Positions 1 to 8,910 of a stretch of DNA of 64,000 nucleotides are shown one piece after another; within the stretch, counting starts at the first letter, position 1, and every line of letters starts with the position of its first letter. The DNA is taken from positions 372,001-436,000 of the forward strand of contig JBAOHJ010000003.1 in NCBI GenBank assembly GCA_037045055.1, read 5' to 3'. This stretch comes from Phosphoribacter sp037045055. GTDB lineage: Bacteria; Actinomycetota; Actinomycetes; Actinomycetales; Dermatophilaceae. The notes below the pieces were generated by a model, which was given only the letters and a program-made list of their open reading frames with translations, searched no databases and was not told the DNA's origin. The position numbers were made by a program, and so were the translations under genes.

Positions 1-314
1 CGAAGCGTACGCGGACTGCGAGCCCCGCGCCGACGCGGGCCCACCCGTCGACGACCGTCCCTCAACTATCGACGTCTACTTGACAGTGAGATGGTTGGCC
101 ATGTCCGTCCGAGATGACCGTATGAGCACGCGGGCATCCGAGGCAACAACCGCTCGGGCGTTTCTCGACCTCGACTTCACCTGTGATGTCACGGGAGGGG
201 CGGCTGAGCCGACAGGAGGCCGCTGAGCCGCATGGGAGGACGGCGCCTGCCGGCGTGGGTGAGGTTCCAACGGCGCGGTATGCCGCGGCGGGGACCGGGA
301 GCACCGGATCGCGG
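1..314. other. Gene-free stretch downstream of ftsQ
   Basis: No convincing gene is seen here. In most actinomycetes ftsZ follows ftsQ after a long promoter-bearing spacer, so this stretch is probably the ftsZ upstream region and ftsZ itself would begin left of the window. On the minus strand a TTGCCT hexamer and a TACGGT hexamer (plus coordinates 117-122) are 18 bp apart and could be a promoter, but the match is weak. One copy of the GTATGCCG word lies at 278-285. An 80-codon open frame on the minus strand (62-304) has no recognisable protein features. Confidence 0.5.
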
Positions 315-1082
315 TTATCGGGTGACGGGTGAGTCCGGGACGCTGACGTCGACCACGGCGGGCTGCGTCGCGAGCAGCGCGTCGATCACCGCGAGCTTGC
401 GCGCGGCCTGCCCGCTGCCGCCCCAGAGGACCTCGACCTCCCCCAGGGTGAAGCTGAGCCGGTCACCGGCGGACAGCCGCAGGTCCGAGACCTGGCTGCG
501 CTGGGTGGCCGACATGGCGGCCAGGGCCTCCAGCGCCACGTGCAGGGCCGGTGCTCGGGTGGTCTCGCCCGACCCGAGCACGACGGGCACCTGAGCGGGC
601 GGTTCGGCGACCGCACGGAAGCTCGCCCCGGTCTCGTCGACCAGGTGCAGGGTGCCCGAGGGATCGCGCAGCACGAGGACCCCCGTGCGTGGCTGCACGG
701 TGAGCACGACGGTGTGCGGCCAGGAGCGTGCCACCGACACCGCCCGGACGAACGGCACCTGCTCCACCCGACGCGCGATCGCGCCGGTGTCCACCCGAGC
801 CAACGGGGTGCCGAGGGGCACGGCGGCGGCGGTCAGGACCGTCTCGGCGTCCGCCTCGTCCACGCCCTCCACCCGGGCCTGCTGGGTCGCCAGCGCCGAG
901 CTGAAGCCGATCAGCCACACCGCCCCCCCGGTCAGAGCCAGGGCGAGCAGGGTGGACAGGGTGACCAGGAGGCGGCGGCGGCGGACTCGGCCGGCGCGCC
1001 GGGCCATCCGCGCCCGTGGGGAGCCCGACCCGCCGCGCACTCGGCGGCGCGAGGCGGGGGGGCGGGCGGATCGGGCGCTCAC
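315..1082 (-). CDS. ftsQ: Cell division protein FtsQ
   Basis: FtsQ is a bitopic membrane protein of the divisome that bridges the early ring and the late FtsW/FtsI synthase. The 255-residue product has a basic cytoplasmic tail of about 37 residues, one membrane span at about 38-60, a POTRA-like segment at about 67-133 that includes the GTPLARVD stretch, and a beta domain to the C terminus; this order and length are usual for actinobacterial FtsQ. The GTG start at 1082 overlaps the murC stop by 4 bp, so the two genes are translationally coupled. It is the last dcw gene inside the window. Confidence 0.93.
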   Translation of the reverse strand: MSARSARPPASRRRVRGGSGSPRARMARRAGRVRRRRLLVTLSTLLALALTGGAVWLIGFSSALATQQARVEGVDEADAETVLTAAAVPLGTPLARVDTGAIARRVEQVPFVRAVSVARSWPHTVVLTVQPRTGVLVLRDPSGTLHLVDETGASFRAVAEPPAQVPVVLGSGETTRAPALHVALEALAAMSATQRSQVSDLRLSAGDRLSFTLGEVEVLWGGSGQAARKLAVIDALLATQPAVVDVSVPDSPVTR

Positions 1083-2515
1083 CGGCCCGCCTGCCGCTGC
1101 CGCAGCAGGTCGACCAGGGCCGGGCCGACCTGGGTGACGTCGCCGGCACCGACGGTGAGCACCAGGTCCCCGGGGAGCACCAGGTCGGCCAGCGCCGCCA
1201 CCAGGCCCGAGCGCTCCGGCGCCACCGAGACCAGGCACTCGGGGCGGGCCGCCCGGACCGCCGAGACCACCATGGCCGCGTCGACCCCGGGGATGGGGTC
1301 CTCGCGCGCGGCATACACGTCCATGACGACGACGGCGTCGGCGGGGCTGAGCGCGGCGCCGAACTCGGCCGCGAAGTCGCGGGTGCGGCTGTACAGGTGC
1401 GGCTGGAACAGCACGACGAGCCGCCCGCCGCCGGACAGCCGCCGGCCGGTCGAGACCACGGCGGCGACCTTGGCCGGGTTGTGGGCGTAGTCGTCGACGA
1501 CCCGCACCCCGCCGGCCTCGCCGACCTGCTCGAAGCGGCGCCGGGTGCCGGCGAAGGCGCCCAGCCCAGCGACCACGTCCTCGATCGGGGCGCCCAGGCC
1601 CGCGTTCGCCGCGACCAGGACCGCGGTCGCGTTGAGCAGGTTGTAGTCCCCGGGGATGCGCAGCGACAGCGGGATGCGCCGCCCGGCCCAGTCGACCACC
1701 GCCCGGGCGCGCGAGCCGGTCAGCGCGACCTCGCGCACCCGCGCGTCGGCACCCTCGGCCAGGCCGTACCCGAGCACCCGCACCCCCCGACCCCGCGCCC
1801 AGTGCCCCAGCTGGGCCGCACCCGAGTCGTCGACGCACACGACGAGCAGGCCACCCGGGCGGATCGACTCGACGAACTGCCGGTATGCCGCCACGACCGC
1901 GGCGAACGTCCCGAAATGGTCCAGGTGATCGGGTTGGACGCTGGTCACGACGGCGACGTCGGGGTGGTAGACGACGAACGAGCCGTCGCTCTCGTCGGCC
2001 TCGACGACGAACAGGTCGGGCGATCCCAGGTGGGCGTTGGTCCCGGTGGAGACCAGCTCGCCGCCGATCGCGTAGGACGGGTCGAGTCCGGCGGCCGCCA
2101 GCGCGGCGACCATGAGCGAGGTCGTCGTCGTCTTGCCGTTGGCGCCGGCGACGGCCACCCGGCGGGCCGACCCCATGGCCGCGGCCAGGGCCTGGGCGCG
2201 ATGCAGCACGCGCAGACCCCGCCGCCGGGCCTGGGTCAGCTCGACGTTCGTCGGGCGCACCGCACTGGAGACCACGACGGTGCGCGCGTCGGCGAGGTGG
2301 GCGGGGTCGTGCCCGACGTGGACCCGGACCCCTTCGGCGGCCAGGGCCGCCAGCAGCGGGGAGTCCACCGCGTCCGAGCCGCTCACCCGCACTCCCCGGG
2401 CCGCCAGCAGCCGGGCCACGGCCGACATCCCGATCCCGCCCACGGCGACCAGGTGCACCGGCCCGAGGGTGGCCCACCCCGGCACGGGCGCCGCGAAGTC
2501 GAACGGCCCGGTCAT
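1079..2515 (-). CDS. murC: UDP-N-acetylmuramate--L-alanine ligase MurC
   Basis: MurC adds L-alanine to UDP-MurNAc in the cytoplasm, the first amino-acid step of peptidoglycan precursor synthesis, using ATP. The 478-residue protein has an N-terminal Rossmann domain (VGGIGMSA near 25-32), an ATP loop AGANGKTTTT at about 123-132, the VEADESDGSF metal and substrate segment, and the DDYAHNPAKV motif of the C-terminal domain. The loop reads GANGKT where many MurC proteins have GTHGKT; the lysine and threonines needed for ATP are intact, so activity is expected. The ATG at 2515 overlaps the murG stop by 4 bp. Confidence 0.96.
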   Translation of the reverse strand: MTGPFDFAAPVPGWATLGPVHLVAVGGIGMSAVARLLAARGVRVSGSDAVDSPLLAALAAEGVRVHVGHDPAHLADARTVVVSSAVRPTNVELTQARRRGLRVLHRAQALAAAMGSARRVAVAGANGKTTTTSLMVAALAAAGLDPSYAIGGELVSTGTNAHLGSPDLFVVEADESDGSFVVYHPDVAVVTSVQPDHLDHFGTFAAVVAAYRQFVESIRPGGLLVVCVDDSGAAQLGHWARGRGVRVLGYGLAEGADARVREVALTGSRARAVVDWAGRRIPLSLRIPGDYNLLNATAVLVAANAGLGAPIEDVVAGLGAFAGTRRRFEQVGEAGGVRVVDDYAHNPAKVAAVVSTGRRLSGGGRLVVLFQPHLYSRTRDFAAEFGAALSPADAVVVMDVYAAREDPIPGVDAAMVVSAVRAARPECLVSVAPERSGLVAALADLVLPGDLVLTVGAGDVTQVGPALVDLLRQRQAGR

Positions 2516-3609
2516 CCGCGGACCTGCCCGACGGCGGCCTCCACGAGCTGCGCGAGCGCGTCGTCGGCGTCGCGGCGACCCACCGACGCGGCGGCCCGGC
2601 CCATCCGGGCCAACGCCGGCCCGTCGCCCAGCAGCGACACCAGATGCGCGTCGATCCATGCCGGGGTGAAGTCGGCGTTGTCGACGAGCCAGCCCCCGCC
2701 GGCGGCGACCACCTCGGCGGCGTTGAACCGCTGCTCCCCGTTGCCGATCGCCAGCGGCACGTAGACGGCGGGCAGGCCGACCGCGGTGAGCTCGCATACC
2801 GTGCTCGCGCCGGCGCGGCAGACGACCAGGTCGGCGGCGGCGTAGGCCAGGTCCATGCGCTCGACGTAGGGCACGACCACGTATGCCGCGCCGGCGCCCG
2901 GGCGCTGCGGGCGGAACTGCTTGCCCGCCCCGGTGACGTGCAGGACCTGGATGCCCCGAGCCGACAGGGCGTCCGCGCGGGCCGCCATGGCCTCGTTGAG
3001 GCGTTGGGCGCCCAGCGAGCCCCCGGTGACCAGCAGCGTGGGGCCGGCGTCGTCGAGGCCGAAGAAGCGCAGCGCCTGCGCCCGCAGGGCGGGTCGGTCC
3101 AGGGTCGTGACGAGCCGTCGCAGCGGCATACCGACCCGACGCGCGTGCGGCAACGCCGTGTCCGCGAAGGTCGTCGCGACGTGGTCGGTGAGGCGAGCGC
3201 CCAGGCGGTTGGCCAGACCGGGTCGGGCGTTCTGCTCGTGCACGACGATGGGCACGCCGCGTCGCCGGGCGGCGAGGTAGGCCGGGGTGGAGACGTAGCC
3301 GCCGAAGCCGACGACGACCTGCGCCTGGGTTCGGTCGACGACCCGCCCGGCGGCGGCCACCGCCCCGTCCAGAGCCCCGGGCAGCCGCAGCAGCGCCGCC
3401 GAGGGCCGCCGGGGCATGGGCACCCGGGGCACGAGGGCCAGGTCGTAGCCCCGCTCGGGCACCAGCCGGGCCTCCAGCCCCTCGCTGGTCCCCAGGACGG
3501 TGACCCGCACCTGCGGGTGCCGGCGGCGCAGCGCGTCGGCGACCGCGAGCAGCGGCGAGACGTGCCCGGCGGTGCCGCCACCGGCCAGCAGCACTGAGGT
3601 CAGGGACAT
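2512..3609 (-). CDS. murG: UDP-GlcNAc:lipid I N-acetylglucosaminyltransferase MurG
   Basis: MurG transfers GlcNAc from UDP-GlcNAc to lipid I on the inner face of the membrane, producing lipid II. The 365-residue product is of GT-B fold: the glycine loop LLAGGGTAGHVSPL at about 7-20, HEQNARPG at 124-131, GGSLGAQRLN at 196-205 and the donor-binding VCRAGASTVCEL at 263-274 are all present. The length is normal. It starts with ATG 18 bp after the ftsW stop and overlaps murC by 4 bp, which fits its place between the flippase-associated SEDS protein and MurC in the cluster. Confidence 0.96.
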   Translation of the reverse strand: MSLTSVLLAGGGTAGHVSPLLAVADALRRRHPQVRVTVLGTSEGLEARLVPERGYDLALVPRVPMPRRPSAALLRLPGALDGAVAAAGRVVDRTQAQVVVGFGGYVSTPAYLAARRRGVPIVVHEQNARPGLANRLGARLTDHVATTFADTALPHARRVGMPLRRLVTTLDRPALRAQALRFFGLDDAGPTLLVTGGSLGAQRLNEAMAARADALSARGIQVLHVTGAGKQFRPQRPGAGAAYVVVPYVERMDLAYAAADLVVCRAGASTVCELTAVGLPAVYVPLAIGNGEQRFNAAEVVAAGGGWLVDNADFTPAWIDAHLVSLLGDGPALARMGRAAASVGRRDADDALAQLVEAAVGQVRG

Positions 3610-3627
3610 GGCGCGAGCCCGGGCGGG

Positions 3628-4905
3628 TCAGCGCGCGCGGCGCCGGCCGGGCAGCACCGACAGCGACCGCGCCACCACGCTCGGACGGGTCGCGAGGATC
3701 TGCTGCGCACCGGGCTCGCGGCGGGCGAAGGACACGAGCATGCCCATGGCGACCATCGTCGTCACCAGGGCCGAGCCCCCCGCCGAGACCATCGGCAGGG
3801 GCACCCCGATGACCGGCAGCAGCCCGATGACCGCGCCGATGTTGATGAGGGCCTGCAGCAGGATCCACGCCATGACGGCGGCGGTGGCGATCTGCACGAA
3901 GGGGTCCCGTGACCGCGACACGATGCGCAGGCAGGCCGCCGAGATCATCGCGAACAGCACGAGGATGGTCAGCGTGCCCGGCAGGCCGAGCTCCTCGCCG
4001 ACGATCGCGAAGATGAAGTCGTTGTGGGCCTCGGCCAGCCACGCCCACTTCTCCTTGCTGGCCCCCAGCCCGACCCCCCACCAGCCCCCGTCCGCCAGGG
4101 CGTAGAGCCCGTGGACGGACTGACCGCAGACGCCGTCGGGGTCGGTGCACGATCCGCTGAGCCAGTTGGTGATCCGGTCGATCCGGTTGGCGCTGGTGAG
4201 CACGAGGACGGCGGCCCCGGCCGCGGCGAGCAGGCCGGTGCCGACGAAGAACCGGGCCGGCACGCCCGCGGCATACAGGACGGCGGCGACGATGCCCACG
4301 AGGATGAGCGCGGTGCCCAGGTCCTTGCCGTAGAGGACCAGCCCCAGGGTGGCCAGTGCGACCGGGACGACATAGGGCACGGCGATCTGGCCCAGGGTGC
4401 GCAAACGGGCGCCCTTGTTGGCGAACACCTGCGCGCCGACGAGCACCAGGCCCAGCTTGGTCAGCTCGGAGGGCTGCATCGACAGCGGGCCCAGGCGCAG
4501 CCAGTTACGGTTGCCGTTGACCGTGTACCCCAGAGGGGTGAACACCGCGGCCTGCAGCAACAGCGCGCCGACGAGGGCGGGCAGGGCCAGCCGCCGCCAC
4601 CAGGTGGGCGACAACCGCGCGGCGAGCACCGCGCCGACCACGCCGATCACAGCGAACCGGGCCTGGTTGAGGAACACGGCGAACGAGGACCCGTCGTCCC
4701 GGTACGACGTGACCATCGAGGCCGAGAGCACCATGACCAGCCCGAGCACCACCAGCGACGAGGTCGCCGCCAGTAGGACGTAGTAGGAGGTCACGGGCGA
4801 GTCGAGCCGTCGGGTGACCCGCTCGGCCTGCCCGCGCAGCCGGGCCATCCGGGCCCCGGCTGCGGGCACCCGGGCGCGGCGCGGCCGGTCCGCGGCGCTG
4901 GTCAC
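3628..4905 (-). CDS. ftsW: SEDS septal peptidoglycan polymerase FtsW
   Basis: FtsW is the multispanning SEDS glycosyltransferase that polymerises lipid II at the septum together with FtsI. The 425-residue protein has about ten hydrophobic spans after an Arg-rich cytoplasmic tail. Typical SEDS segments are visible: GKDLGTALIL, the EAHNDFIFAIVGEELG loop carrying the conserved Asp, and PLPMVSAGGSA near the C terminus. The GTG start at 4905 overlaps the murD stop by 4 bp. RodA is the main alternative, but the position between murD and murG in the dcw cluster settles the assignment. Confidence 0.94.
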   Translation of the reverse strand: MTSAADRPRRARVPAAGARMARLRGQAERVTRRLDSPVTSYYVLLAATSSLVVLGLVMVLSASMVTSYRDDGSSFAVFLNQARFAVIGVVGAVLAARLSPTWWRRLALPALVGALLLQAAVFTPLGYTVNGNRNWLRLGPLSMQPSELTKLGLVLVGAQVFANKGARLRTLGQIAVPYVVPVALATLGLVLYGKDLGTALILVGIVAAVLYAAGVPARFFVGTGLLAAAGAAVLVLTSANRIDRITNWLSGSCTDPDGVCGQSVHGLYALADGGWWGVGLGASKEKWAWLAEAHNDFIFAIVGEELGLPGTLTILVLFAMISAACLRIVSRSRDPFVQIATAAVMAWILLQALINIGAVIGLLPVIGVPLPMVSAGGSALVTTMVAMGMLVSFARREPGAQQILATRPSVVARSLSVLPGRRRAR

Positions 4906-6422
4906 GGCCGCGGGCCTTGCGCGAGGCGGTGCACCGCTGCCTCGAACGCCTCGCCGCGGGCGGCGTAGCCCTCGAACATGTCCAGCGAGGCCGCCGCGGG
5001 CGCGAGCAGCACGACGTCGCCGGGGGCGGCCAGGGCCGCCGCCCGCCGGACGACCAGGTCCATGACGTCGAGCCCCCGCGCGCGCATGTCCCCAGTGTCG
5101 GGGGCGTCGATCTCGACCACGGGGACATCGGGGGCGTGTCGGGCCAGCGCCGCGGCGATCAGCGCCCGATCGGCCCCGATGAGCACGACGGCGCGCAGGG
5201 TGTCCGACACGGCCTCGACGAGGGGCTCGACGTCGGCCCCCTTGAGCTGCCCGCCGGCCACCCACACCACGCTGTCGTATGCCGCGAGCGCGGCCCGCGC
5301 GGCGTGCGGGTTGGTCGCCTTGGAGTCGTTGACGTAGCGCACGCCGCCGACCGTGGCGACCTCGGCGATCCGGTGCGGGTCAGGGCGGAAGGCCCGCAGG
5401 CCGTCGCGCACCGAGATCGGGCCGACGCCGTAGGCCCGGGCGAGGGCGGCCGCGGCCAGGGCGTTGGCGACGTAGTGCGGGGCCACCGAGGCGGCCTCGC
5501 CCTGCAGGTCGGCGATCGTCGCCAGCTCGGCCGCCGAGTGCTGGCGCTGCTCGACGAAGGCCCGGTCGGCCAGGACGTCGTCGACGAGGCCGACCATCGA
5601 GGGGGCCGGGATCCCGCGGGTGAACCCGATCGCCCGGCAGCCCTCGATCACCTCGGCGTCGATGACCAGCTGCTCGGTGAGCGGGTCCTCGACGTTGTAC
5701 ACGCAGGCCAGGTGGGTGTTCTGGTAGACCCTGCCCTTGTCCCGCAGGTACTGCTCGAACGACCCGTGCCAGTCGATGTGGTCGGCGGCGACGTTGAGGC
5801 AGGCCGAGGCCACCGGGGACACCGAGCGCTGCCAGTGCAGCTGGAAGCTGGACAGCTCGACCGCCAGGACGTCGAACGGGTCGGGGTGCAGCACCGCCTC
5901 GAGCAGCGGCGTGCCGACGTTGCCGGCGCTGATGGCCCGTAGGCCGCTGGCCCGCAGGATCGAGGCGAGCATGTTCACCGTCGTGGTCTTGCCGTTGGTG
6001 CCGGTGACGGTGAGCCACGCGGCGGCCCCGTCGCGGGCCCGCATCCGCCAGGCCAGCTCCACCTCCCCCCAGACCGGGATGCCGCGCACCGCCGCGTCGA
6101 CGAGCAGCGGCTGGGTCGGTGCCCACCCGGGGGAGGTGACCACCAGGTCGACCGGGACGGGCGGCATACCGGTGGTGTGCGCCGGCCCGAGCAGGACCGT
6201 CACCCCGAGGATGTCGAGGATCCGGGCCCGTTCGTCGACCGGCCCGCCCTGACCGGCCGGCTTGGCGTCGACGACGACGACCTCGGCGCCGCGCTCGCAG
6301 AGGGCGTCGGCGGCGGCGAACCCGCTGATCCCCAGCCCGGCGACGAGCACCCGCAGGCCGGCCCAGTCGGCGTCGCGGTGGGTGAGGCCGGCTCGCGGCT
6401 CGTAGGGGTCGGCCTCGGTCAT
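4902..6422 (-). CDS. murD: UDP-MurNAc-L-alanine--D-glutamate ligase MurD
   Basis: MurD adds D-glutamate to UDP-MurNAc-L-Ala. The 506-residue product has a Rossmann N-terminal domain (VLVAGLGISG at 25-34), the ATP loop TGTNGKTTT at about 140-148, a substrate segment with NVAADHIDWHG, and the C-terminal NDSKATNPHA motif. It is slightly longer than most bacterial MurD (about 450) because of an N-terminal extension and a few loops. The ATG at 6422 overlaps the mraY stop by 4 bp and its own stop overlaps ftsW, so it is read as part of the dcw operon. Confidence 0.96.
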   Translation of the reverse strand: MTEADPYEPRAGLTHRDADWAGLRVLVAGLGISGFAAADALCERGAEVVVVDAKPAGQGGPVDERARILDILGVTVLLGPAHTTGMPPVPVDLVVTSPGWAPTQPLLVDAAVRGIPVWGEVELAWRMRARDGAAAWLTVTGTNGKTTTVNMLASILRASGLRAISAGNVGTPLLEAVLHPDPFDVLAVELSSFQLHWQRSVSPVASACLNVAADHIDWHGSFEQYLRDKGRVYQNTHLACVYNVEDPLTEQLVIDAEVIEGCRAIGFTRGIPAPSMVGLVDDVLADRAFVEQRQHSAAELATIADLQGEAASVAPHYVANALAAAALARAYGVGPISVRDGLRAFRPDPHRIAEVATVGGVRYVNDSKATNPHAARAALAAYDSVVWVAGGQLKGADVEPLVEAVSDTLRAVVLIGADRALIAAALARHAPDVPVVEIDAPDTGDMRARGLDVMDLVVRRAAALAAPGDVVLLAPAAASLDMFEGYAARGEAFEAAVHRLAQGPRP

Positions 6423-7501
6423 GTGGCGCCCACCACCCACTCGGCATAGAACACCCCGAGCCCCAGCGCTGCGAACAGCCCGGCGACGATCCAGAACCGG
6501 ATGACCACGGTGATCTGCTCCCACCCGAGCATCTCGAAGTGGTGGTGCAGTGGCGCCATCCGGAACACCCGCCTGCGCGTGGTCTTGAAGAAGCCGACCT
6601 GGATCATCACCGAGAGGGTCTCGATGAAGAACAGCCCGGCGAGGATCACCGACAGCATCTCGGTCTTCGTCATGATCGCCAGCCCGGCGATCGCCCCACC
6701 GAGCCCGAGCGAGCCGGTGTCGCCCATGAAGATCTTCGCCGGCGAGGCGTTCCACCACAGGAAGCCGAAGCAGGCCCCCATGCCCGCGGCGGCGATGATG
6801 GCCAGGTCGATGCTGTCGCGGACCTCGTAGCACTTCAGGCCCGGATTGGTCTGGCAGTTCTGGTTCGAGGTCCAGATGCCGATGAGGACGTAGGCGCCGA
6901 AGACCATCGTCGAGGCGCCGGTGGCCAGGCCGTCGAGCCCATCGGTGAGGTTGGCCCCGTTGGACATGCCGGCGATGATGACGTTGGCCCACACCACGAA
7001 GAGGATCAGCCCGCCGACGACCCCGGCGAAGCCGAGGTCGACGCGGGTGTCGCGCACGAACGAGATGGCCGTCGAGGCGGGGGTGCGGAACCGCTCGTTC
7101 TCGAACCCGAGCGCCAGGACGGCGAAGACGACTCCCACCAGACCCTGGCCGGCGAGCTTCTGCTTGGTGCGCAACCCGAGGCTGCGCTGGCGGGAGATCT
7201 TGATGTAGTCGTCGAGGAACCCGACGAAGGCCAGACCGGCCATGAGGAACAGCACGAGCAGACCGCTGGCCGACGGCGGGCTGAGCAGGAGCAAGTGCGC
7301 GGCGGCATACGCGGCGACGGTGGCCCCGACGATGACCGCCCCGCCCATGGTCGGGGTGCCGCGCTTGGTGTGGTGCGAGGTCGGCCCGTCGTCGCGGATG
7401 AACTGACCGTACTGGCGACGCACGAGGAACCGGATGAACAGCGGCGTCATGAGCAGGGCCAGGACGAGCGACGTCGCCGCGGCGACGAGCACACCCTTCA
7501 C
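6419..7501 (-). CDS. mraY: Phospho-MurNAc-pentapeptide translocase MraY
   Basis: MraY is the integral membrane enzyme that transfers phospho-MurNAc-pentapeptide to undecaprenyl phosphate, making lipid I. The 360-residue protein has about ten membrane spans and the family's catalytic signatures: FLDDYIK in the second cytoplasmic loop, NLTDGLDGLATG, and the LHHHFE histidine cluster near the C terminus. The GTG at 7501 overlaps the murF stop by 4 bp. Length and order are typical of actinobacterial MraY. Confidence 0.97.
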   Translation of the reverse strand: MKGVLVAAATSLVLALLMTPLFIRFLVRRQYGQFIRDDGPTSHHTKRGTPTMGGAVIVGATVAAYAAAHLLLLSPPSASGLLVLFLMAGLAFVGFLDDYIKISRQRSLGLRTKQKLAGQGLVGVVFAVLALGFENERFRTPASTAISFVRDTRVDLGFAGVVGGLILFVVWANVIIAGMSNGANLTDGLDGLATGASTMVFGAYVLIGIWTSNQNCQTNPGLKCYEVRDSIDLAIIAAAGMGACFGFLWWNASPAKIFMGDTGSLGLGGAIAGLAIMTKTEMLSVILAGLFFIETLSVMIQVGFFKTTRRRVFRMAPLHHHFEMLGWEQITVVIRFWIVAGLFAALGLGVFYAEWVVGAT

Positions 7502-8910
7502 GACGCTCCCTCCGCAGCCGCCACCCGCTCCGCGAGCCACCGTAGCCCGGCGTCGCGGCTGGACTTGAACAACACGACGTCGCCAGGGCGCAGTTCTGCC
7601 GCGAGCAGCCGGTATGCCGCGTCGGCGTCGGGGACCGAGGTGGCCTGGGACGCCTCGATGCCGGCCTCGAGGGCGCCGTGCGCGATGCCGGCCGCGCCCG
7701 GCCCCACCGCCACGACGAGGTCGGTGTGCAGGTCGGCCGCCCGCCGACCGATCCGGCGATGGGCCGGCTCGGCCTGCGGGCCCAGCTCGAGCATCTCTCC
7801 GAGCACGGCCCAGGTGCGCCGAGTCGGGCCGAGGTCGGGGTGGCCCATCGCCGCCAGCGCCGCCAGGGCCGCGAGCATCGAGTCGGGGTTGGCGTTGTAG
7901 GCGTCGTTGACGACGGTGACCCCGTCGGGGCGCTCGGTGACCTCCATCCGCCAGCGGCTGACCGGGCCGGAGTCGGCGAGGGCGTCGGCGACCTGCCCGA
8001 GGGGCATCCCGCACTCCAGGGCGACGGCCAGGACCGCCAGGGCGTTGCCCACGTGGTGTCGTCCGTGCAGGGCGAGGGTCACCGGCGCGCTGCCCGCGGG
8101 GGTCACGGCCCGCAGGCTCGGGCGGCCCTGGGCGTCGAGCCGGACGTCGGTGGCCCGCACCTGGGCCTGCGGGGACTCCCCGACGAGCACGACCCGGCCG
8201 CGGGTGTGCTCGGCCATGGCGGCGACCGCCGGGTCGTCGGCGTTGAGCACCGCCACGCCCTCGGGGCGCAGGGCCTCGACGAGCTCGCGCTTGGCGACGG
8301 CGATGACCTCGCGGCTGCCGAACTGCCCGACGTGGGCGGTGCCGACGTTGAGCACCACGGCCAGGTCGGGCGGGGCGATCCCGGTGAGGTAGCGCAGATG
8401 GCCGACCCCCCGCGAGCCCATCTCGGCGACGAGGAATCGGGTCTGCTCGGTGATGCGGCACACCGTCAGCGGGACGCCGACCTCGCCGTTGAGCGAGTCG
8501 ACCGGGGCGATCGCCGGGCCGGCCCGGGCGAGCACCTGGGCCAGCAGGTCCTTGGTGCTCGTCTTGCCCGAGGAGCCCGTGATGGCGATGACCGTGACGG
8601 CCGGGGCCCGGTCGAGCACGCCCCGGGCCAGCGCACCGAAGGCGCCCTGGACGTCCGCGACCACGACGCAGGGCAGGGCCCCCACCGGCCGGCTGGTGAG
8701 GGCGGCCACGGCGCCTCGCTGCGCCGCCGCGCCCACGAACTCGTGCCCGTCGGCGTGCTCGCCGATCCGGGCCACGTAGAGGCTGCCCGGGCCGGCCGCG
8801 CGCGAGTCGGTGACCACGGGGCCGTCGACGAGCACTGCCGCGGCCGACCGCTCGCCGTGGATCTCGCCGCCGGTGAGCTCGGCGACCTGCGCGAGGCTGA
8901 GCGCGATCAC
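7498..8910 (-). CDS. murF: UDP-MurNAc-tripeptide--D-Ala-D-Ala ligase MurF
   Basis: MurF attaches D-Ala-D-Ala to UDP-MurNAc-tripeptide, completing the cytoplasmic pentapeptide precursor. In the 470-residue product the ATP loop ITGSSGKTSTK is at about 110-120, followed by NVGTAHVGQFGS and the NDAYNANPDSM motif characteristic of MurF. The GTG start at 8910 overlaps the murE stop by 4 bp. The D-Ala-D-Ala synthetase that feeds it is not in the window. Confidence 0.96.
   Translation of the reverse strand: MIALSLAQVAELTGGEIHGERSAAAVLVDGPVVTDSRAAGPGSLYVARIGEHADGHEFVGAAAQRGAVAALTSRPVGALPCVVVADVQGAFGALARGVLDRAPAVTVIAITGSSGKTSTKDLLAQVLARAGPAIAPVDSLNGEVGVPLTVCRITEQTRFLVAEMGSRGVGHLRYLTGIAPPDLAVVLNVGTAHVGQFGSREVIAVAKRELVEALRPEGVAVLNADDPAVAAMAEHTRGRVVLVGESPQAQVRATDVRLDAQGRPSLRAVTPAGSAPVTLALHGRHHVGNALAVLAVALECGMPLGQVADALADSGPVSRWRMEVTERPDGVTVVNDAYNANPDSMLAALAALAAMGHPDLGPTRRTWAVLGEMLELGPQAEPAHRRIGRRAADLHTDLVVAVGPGAAGIAHGALEAGIEASQATSVPDADAAYRLLAAELRPGDVVLFKSSRDAGLRWLAERVAAAEGAS

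Noticed and set aside
62..304. 80-codon minus-strand frame after ftsQ
   Set aside because: No family features or ribosome site, and it lies where an ftsZ promoter region is expected.
1079..2515. MurC inactivated by the GTHGKT to GANGKT change
   Set aside because: The ATP-binding Lys and Thr are kept, all other motifs are intact and the gene is in its operon, so a natural variant is more likely.
1016..2764. Long plus-strand open frame (582 codons) opposite murC/murG
   Set aside because: It lies wholly opposite well-supported Mur genes, has no recognisable domain and an Arg/Gly/Asp-rich composition typical of the complementary frame in G+C-rich DNA.
3628..5265. Longer FtsW starting upstream at 5265
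   Set aside because: The extra 120 codons overlap murD in another frame; the GTG at 4905 with stop/start overlap matches the rest of the operon.
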